This document shows positions 60,585 to 64,000 of a stretch of 64,000 bases of DNA, one piece after another (the stretch's first letter is position 1; every line of letters begins with the position of its first letter). The notes under the pieces were generated by a model. It saw only the letters and a program-made list of their open reading frames with translations, did no database searches and was not told the origin of the DNA. The stretch comes from Streptomyces sp. TSRI0107. GTDB lineage: Bacteria > Actinomycetota > Actinomycetes > Streptomycetales > Streptomycetaceae. The DNA is taken from contig NZ_LIVZ01000001.1 in assembly GCF_001905845.1 (NCBI RefSeq), positions 868,001-932,000 on the forward strand. The letters run 5' to 3'. Made by a program: the position numbers and the translations under genes.

Positions 60585-62983
60585 GCGGGGCGGCCTGCGT
60601 CAGACCCGACTGCCAGGGCGGCCACCTCATGGTGACCGGCTTCTGCGACACCTGCCACCGGCGCCCCGCGGCCCCCGAGCCACCACCCCCGGCACCCGTG
60701 CCCTCCACGAACAGGACCCCCGCCCACCCCGCCGAGCCCCCGCGCCGCCCCGCCGGCCCGGCCGCCGGCGAGCTGGACCGCGACGGCCTGCTGGTCCTGC
60801 CGTACCTGCCCTCCCCGGAGCCCTCGGAGGCCGCCGACACCACGGCCCGGCCGCCCACCGGTGGCCGGCGCTGCGGCGTCGACAACTGCGCCGGCACGAT
60901 CGGGGTGTCCTACGACGGCGGCCCGGCACCCGACCACGGCTTCTGCCCGGAGTGCGGCGCGGAGTACTCCTTCCGGCCGAAACTGCGCCCCGGCGACCGC
61001 GTCGCCGGGCACTACGAGGTGCTGGGCTATCTCGCGGTCGGCGGCCACGGCTGGGTCTACCTGGCCGAGGACACCCGGGTGCCGGGGCTGCACGTCGTGC
61101 TCAAGGGGCTGATCAACACCGGTGACGCCGTGGCGCGGCGGGCGGCCGTCGAGGAGCGCCGCTCGCTCACCACGCTCCACCACCGCGACATCGTCCGCAT
61201 CGTCACGTACGTCCGGCACCAGGCGCCCGGCGACAGCGAACCGACCGGCTACATCGTGATGGAGTACGTCGGCGGCCGCTCCCTCGCCTGGATCCGGTTC
61301 GCCCCGGACGAGGAACTGGCCCGGCTGTTCGGGGACGGCGGCCTCGAGTTCGGGCACGTGATCACGTACGGCTGCAAGATCCTCGGCGCCCTGGAGTACC
61401 TGCACGGCCAGGGACTGCTCTACTGCGACATGAAGCCCGAGAACGTCATCCACTACGGGCGTGAGATCAAGGTCATCGACCTCGGGGCCATCCGCCGCGT
61501 CGACGACCGCTCCTCCGGGCTGGTCTACACCCACGGCTACGCCCCGCCGAAGAAGGAACGCGACGAGCGCGGCCTCGACGTCGACAGCGACCTCTACACC
61601 GTCGGCCGCACCCTGAAGGTCCTCGCCGAACGGGCCGGCCCGCCCGCCGGACTGGCCGCCCGCTCCTTCGAGGCGCTGATCCGCCGAGCCACCCACCCCG
61701 AGCCCGCCGCCCGGTTCCGCTCGGCCGCCGAGATGTCCCGCCAGCTGTGGGAGGTGCTGCGCGAGCACCAGGCGCTCGGCGGGCACGAGCCGTACCCGGA
61801 GCGGTCCACCCGGTTCGAGCCGACGGCCGCGGTCTTCGGCGCCGCTCTCGGCACGGTCCCCGCACTGGAGCACTGGACGGGCCGCACCGGGACCGGGGCC
61901 CCCGAGCTGCCCGTCGGCGCCCCCGACCCCCGGGAGACGGCCCGCGCGCTGCCCGTGCCGCTCCCCGACCCCGCCGACCCCGCCACCGTGCTGCTCGGCG
62001 GACTCGCCGCCGACACCCCCGACCGGATCGCCGAACGGGCCGCGGGCGACCCGGCGCTGGACACCGTGGAGACAGCGCTGTGGCTGTGCCGCGCCTATCT
62101 GGACGCCGGGAGGGCGGACCGGGCCGAGACGTGGGTGCTGAGGGCCGAGGAGCGCAGCGGCGAGTACGACTGGCGGATCTTCTGGCACCGGGGCCTGGTG
62201 CATCTGACGTGCGGCCGGGTGGAGGCGGCGGAGGGCGAGTTCATGGCCGCCTACGCCGCGCTGCCGGGCGAGGCCGCGCCGAAGCTGGCCCTCGGATACT
62301 GCTCGGAGTACCTGGCCGAGGCGCTGCGGAACGCGGCGGCGGAGGAGATCACGGTGCCGCGCGCCGGGGCCGGCCTGGCCCGGATCCGGCGCGCCGAGGA
62401 ACAGCAGGTCAGACGCGCCGAGGCCCGTGAGCGGCAGGCCGAGGAGTACTACGAGGCCGTCCGGCGGCGCGACCGCACCCAGGGCAGCGCCGCCTTCGGA
62501 CTGGCCCGGATCCGGCTGCGCCGCGGCGACCGGCGGCGGGCCGTCGCCGTCCTGGACGAGGTGCCGACGACGTCCCGGCACTACGACGCCGCGCGGGTCG
62601 CCGCGGTCCGGGTGCTGGCCGGCCGGCTGCCCGGCGGATCCGGGCCCGGCACCGCCGAGTTGCGCGCGGCCGCCGACCGGCTGGCCGGGCTGCACCTGGA
62701 CGGCAGCGGCTCCTGGGACCGGCTGGTCACCGAACTGAGGGAGCACGCGCTCGGCTGCCGTCCGCCCGGCGGATGGGGGACCGGCTTCCCCGCGGGAGAC
62801 CTGTTCGGCCCGGCGGACGGCGAGGAGGCCCTGGCGGAGCTGCTGTCCCGGTCGCTGAAGCGGCTCGCGGACCAGGCGGGCAGCGCAGGCGAGCGCGGCG
62901 ACCTGCTGGACCGGGCCTACGCGGTGCTCCCCGAGCCGGCCGCCTTCCGGCAGCTGCTGCGGGGCCGGTGGCGTACGGCATGA
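60581..62983 (+). CDS. PknG-like serine/threonine kinase with zinc ribbons and TPR
   Basis: 800-aa protein. Two zinc-ribbon pieces come first (CVRPDCQ with CDTC, and CGVDNC with CPEC, residues ~5-130). The kinase domain (~140-400) has VVLKGL (Lys), LLYCDMKPENVI (catalytic Asp, YCD in place of HRD) and VIDLGAIR (DLG in place of DFG). The rest (~400-800) is TPR-like. This order, metal-binding N-terminus, kinase, TPR, is that of mycobacterial PknG. ATG start overlaps the protease stop (ATGA). Confidence 0.9.
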   Translation: MSGAACVRPDCQGGHLMVTGFCDTCHRRPAAPEPPPPAPVPSTNRTPAHPAEPPRRPAGPAAGELDRDGLLVLPYLPSPEPSEAADTTARPPTGGRRCGVDNCAGTIGVSYDGGPAPDHGFCPECGAEYSFRPKLRPGDRVAGHYEVLGYLAVGGHGWVYLAEDTRVPGLHVVLKGLINTGDAVARRAAVEERRSLTTLHHRDIVRIVTYVRHQAPGDSEPTGYIVMEYVGGRSLAWIRFAPDEELARLFGDGGLEFGHVITYGCKILGALEYLHGQGLLYCDMKPENVIHYGREIKVIDLGAIRRVDDRSSGLVYTHGYAPPKKERDERGLDVDSDLYTVGRTLKVLAERAGPPAGLAARSFEALIRRATHPEPAARFRSAAEMSRQLWEVLREHQALGGHEPYPERSTRFEPTAAVFGAALGTVPALEHWTGRTGTGAPELPVGAPDPRETARALPVPLPDPADPATVLLGGLAADTPDRIAERAAGDPALDTVETALWLCRAYLDAGRADRAETWVLRAEERSGEYDWRIFWHRGLVHLTCGRVEAAEGEFMAAYAALPGEAAPKLALGYCSEYLAEALRNAAAEEITVPRAGAGLARIRRAEEQQVRRAEARERQAEEYYEAVRRRDRTQGSAAFGLARIRLRRGDRRRAVAVLDEVPTTSRHYDAARVAAVRVLAGRLPGGSGPGTAELRAAADRLAGLHLDGSGSWDRLVTELREHALGCRPPGGWGTGFPAGDLFGPADGEEALAELLSRSLKRLADQAGSAGERGDLLDRAYAVLPEPAAFRQLLRGRWRTA

Positions 62984-63065
62984 CCGCGCCACGGCGCACC
63001 ACAGCGACACGGTGACTGAGCGACACAGCGACACAGCGACGACGAGGGCGAGGTGTACGGACATC

Positions 63066-64000
63066 GTGGAGACAGCGGCGCCCGGGGCGGACGGGACGGC
63101 CGGGCAGGTCACCGTCGGGCTGGAGATCAGCCAGTGGAAGTACCTGTCCGGCGAGGCCGACGACCCGCAGATGCACGCCATCCTCAGCGTGCGCGTGGAC
63201 GGCACCGAGGGCGGCGGCCGCGTGGGCGGCCCGGTGCTCGCGCAGGTCCTGGCCGTGGACTGTTCCAGCTCCATGACCTGGCCGCCGGAGAAGCTGCACG
63301 CCGCGCAGCAGGCGGCGGTCGCGGCGGTCCGCAAGCTGCCCGACGGCACCCCGTTCGCCGTGGTCCGCGGCAACGAGCAGGCGGTCATGGTCTATCCGGA
63401 CACCCAGCGCATGGCCCGGGCCTCCGACCGGACCCGGGCGCGGGCCGAGCGGGCCGTGCACCAGCTGGTCGCGGGCGGCGGCACCTGCATCGGCGCCTGG
63501 CTGGACCTGTGCCGCCGGCTGCTGACCGAGCAGGACGCGCCCATCGGACACGTCCTGCTGCTCACCGACGGCAAGAACCAGCACGACGAGCGGATGCCGC
63601 TGGCCGGTGTGCTCGACGCCTGCGCGGGCCGGTTCGTCTGCGACGCGTGGGGCATCGGAGACGGCTGGGACGGCCAGGAGCTGCTGCGCATCACCCGCCG
63701 CCTGCACGGCAGTTCCTCCTCCGTGCGGGAGGAGGAGGCCCTGCCGGGGGAGTACGCCAAGCTGATGGACCGTCTGCTCACCAAGACCGTGCCCGAGCTG
63801 GCGATCTCCGTGACCCCGATGCCCGGGGCCGGGGTGCGCTACCTCAAACAGGTCTTCCCGACCGAGGCGGAACTGGCCGCCGAGGACGGCACCGGACGGT
63901 TCGTCACCCGCGCCTGGGGCGACGAGACCCGCCGCTACCAGCTGTGCCTCTCCGCCGACCCGGCCGGCCGCCCGCGCCGGGAGGACCTCCAGCTCGCCGT
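63066..64000 (+). CDS. vWA-domain protein, cut by the window end
   Basis: At least 311 residues; the frame is open to base 64000. The von Willebrand A domain carries the metal site DCSSS in VLAVDCSSSMTWPPE, followed by GGGTCIGAWLDL and LLLTDGKNQHD. The later part (AISVTPMPGAGVRYLKQVFP) is typical of the beta-rich region after such vWA domains. GTG 63066 with GAGG upstream is likely; GTG 63012 in the same frame is possible. It lies 82 nt after the kinase and most likely shares its operon. Confidence 0.85.
   Translation, partial: METAAPGADGTAGQVTVGLEISQWKYLSGEADDPQMHAILSVRVDGTEGGGRVGGPVLAQVLAVDCSSSMTWPPEKLHAAQQAAVAAVRKLPDGTPFAVVRGNEQAVMVYPDTQRMARASDRTRARAERAVHQLVAGGGTCIGAWLDLCRRLLTEQDAPIGHVLLLTDGKNQHDERMPLAGVLDACAGRFVCDAWGIGDGWDGQELLRITRRLHGSSSSVREEEALPGEYAKLMDRLLTKTVPELAISVTPMPGAGVRYLKQVFPTEAELAAEDGTGRFVTRAWGDETRRYQLCLSADPAGRPRREDLQLA

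Noticed and set aside
60539..63388. Long minus-strand frame antisense to the PknG-like kinase
   Set aside because: Shadow of the kinase reading frame; no start site or motif, and the plus strand has a clear operon.

Overview
The window is Streptomyces-type actinomycete DNA: very high GC, GTG and TTG starts, ATGA/GTGA start-stop overlaps, rare TTA codons, a SARP regulator, a type II polyketide synthase (PKS) and a class I lanthipeptide locus.

Region 1 (about 2.0-47.8 kb) is a large type II PKS cluster. Its core is a ketosynthase alpha (14498), chain-length factor (15781), ACP (11107), two ketoreductases (11373, 18022), an aromatase/cyclase (17054), a TcmI-like cyclase (13732), two SchA/CurD-family cyclases (12125, 13184) and a cupin (14064). 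This set resembles spore-pigment and pentangular-polyphenol clusters. Tailoring genes include four small ABM-fold monooxygenases, two anthrone-oxygenase-like DUF1772 proteins, two FAD monooxygenases, an acyl-CoA dehydrogenase homologue, a 3-hydroxyisobutyrate-dehydrogenase-like reductase and a Tat-exported multicopper oxidase. Priming or supply is suggested by a fatty acyl-AMP ligase, an ACP-AT protein whose AT nucleophile is Gly instead of Ser, an AccE-like carboxylase subunit, a type II thioesterase and a phosphopantetheinyl transferase. A second chemical theme is amino acid attachment: two asparagine-synthetase-like ligases that both lack the glutaminase Cys2, an M24 peptidase, a GNAT enzyme and an SbnA-like PLP enzyme. 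Transport genes are an MFS exporter, an MMPL protein and a POT-family carrier. A complete cytochrome bd operon (cydABDC) lies inside the cluster.

The cluster encodes its own SARP (10243). I found arrays of TCGAG-like heptamers at exact 11-bp spacing upstream of nearly every operon in this region, including cydA, the MMPL gene and the POT gene. These arrays set the likely cluster limits and suggest that bd oxidase is produced together with the metabolite. A sensor kinase/response regulator pair (89-2029) sits at the left edge.

Region 2 (47.8-48.6 kb) is a scar of broken pieces: a Doc-like toxin and its antitoxin, two type I-E-like CRISPR repeats with a 61-bp period, and the end of a phage structural gene.

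Region 3 (48.6-58.4 kb) holds a GNAT enzyme, a TPR-type regulator, an ATPase-fold protein, two unknown proteins, and an FxLD-type lanthipeptide cluster: precursor, LanB, LanC and a protein-isoaspartate-type methyltransferase.

Region 4 (58.5-64 kb) is a trypco2 protein, a trypsin-like protease, a PknG-like kinase and a vWA protein that runs off the end. It looks like a signalling or conflict system.

All calls come from reading the sequence; no database search or structure prediction was run.
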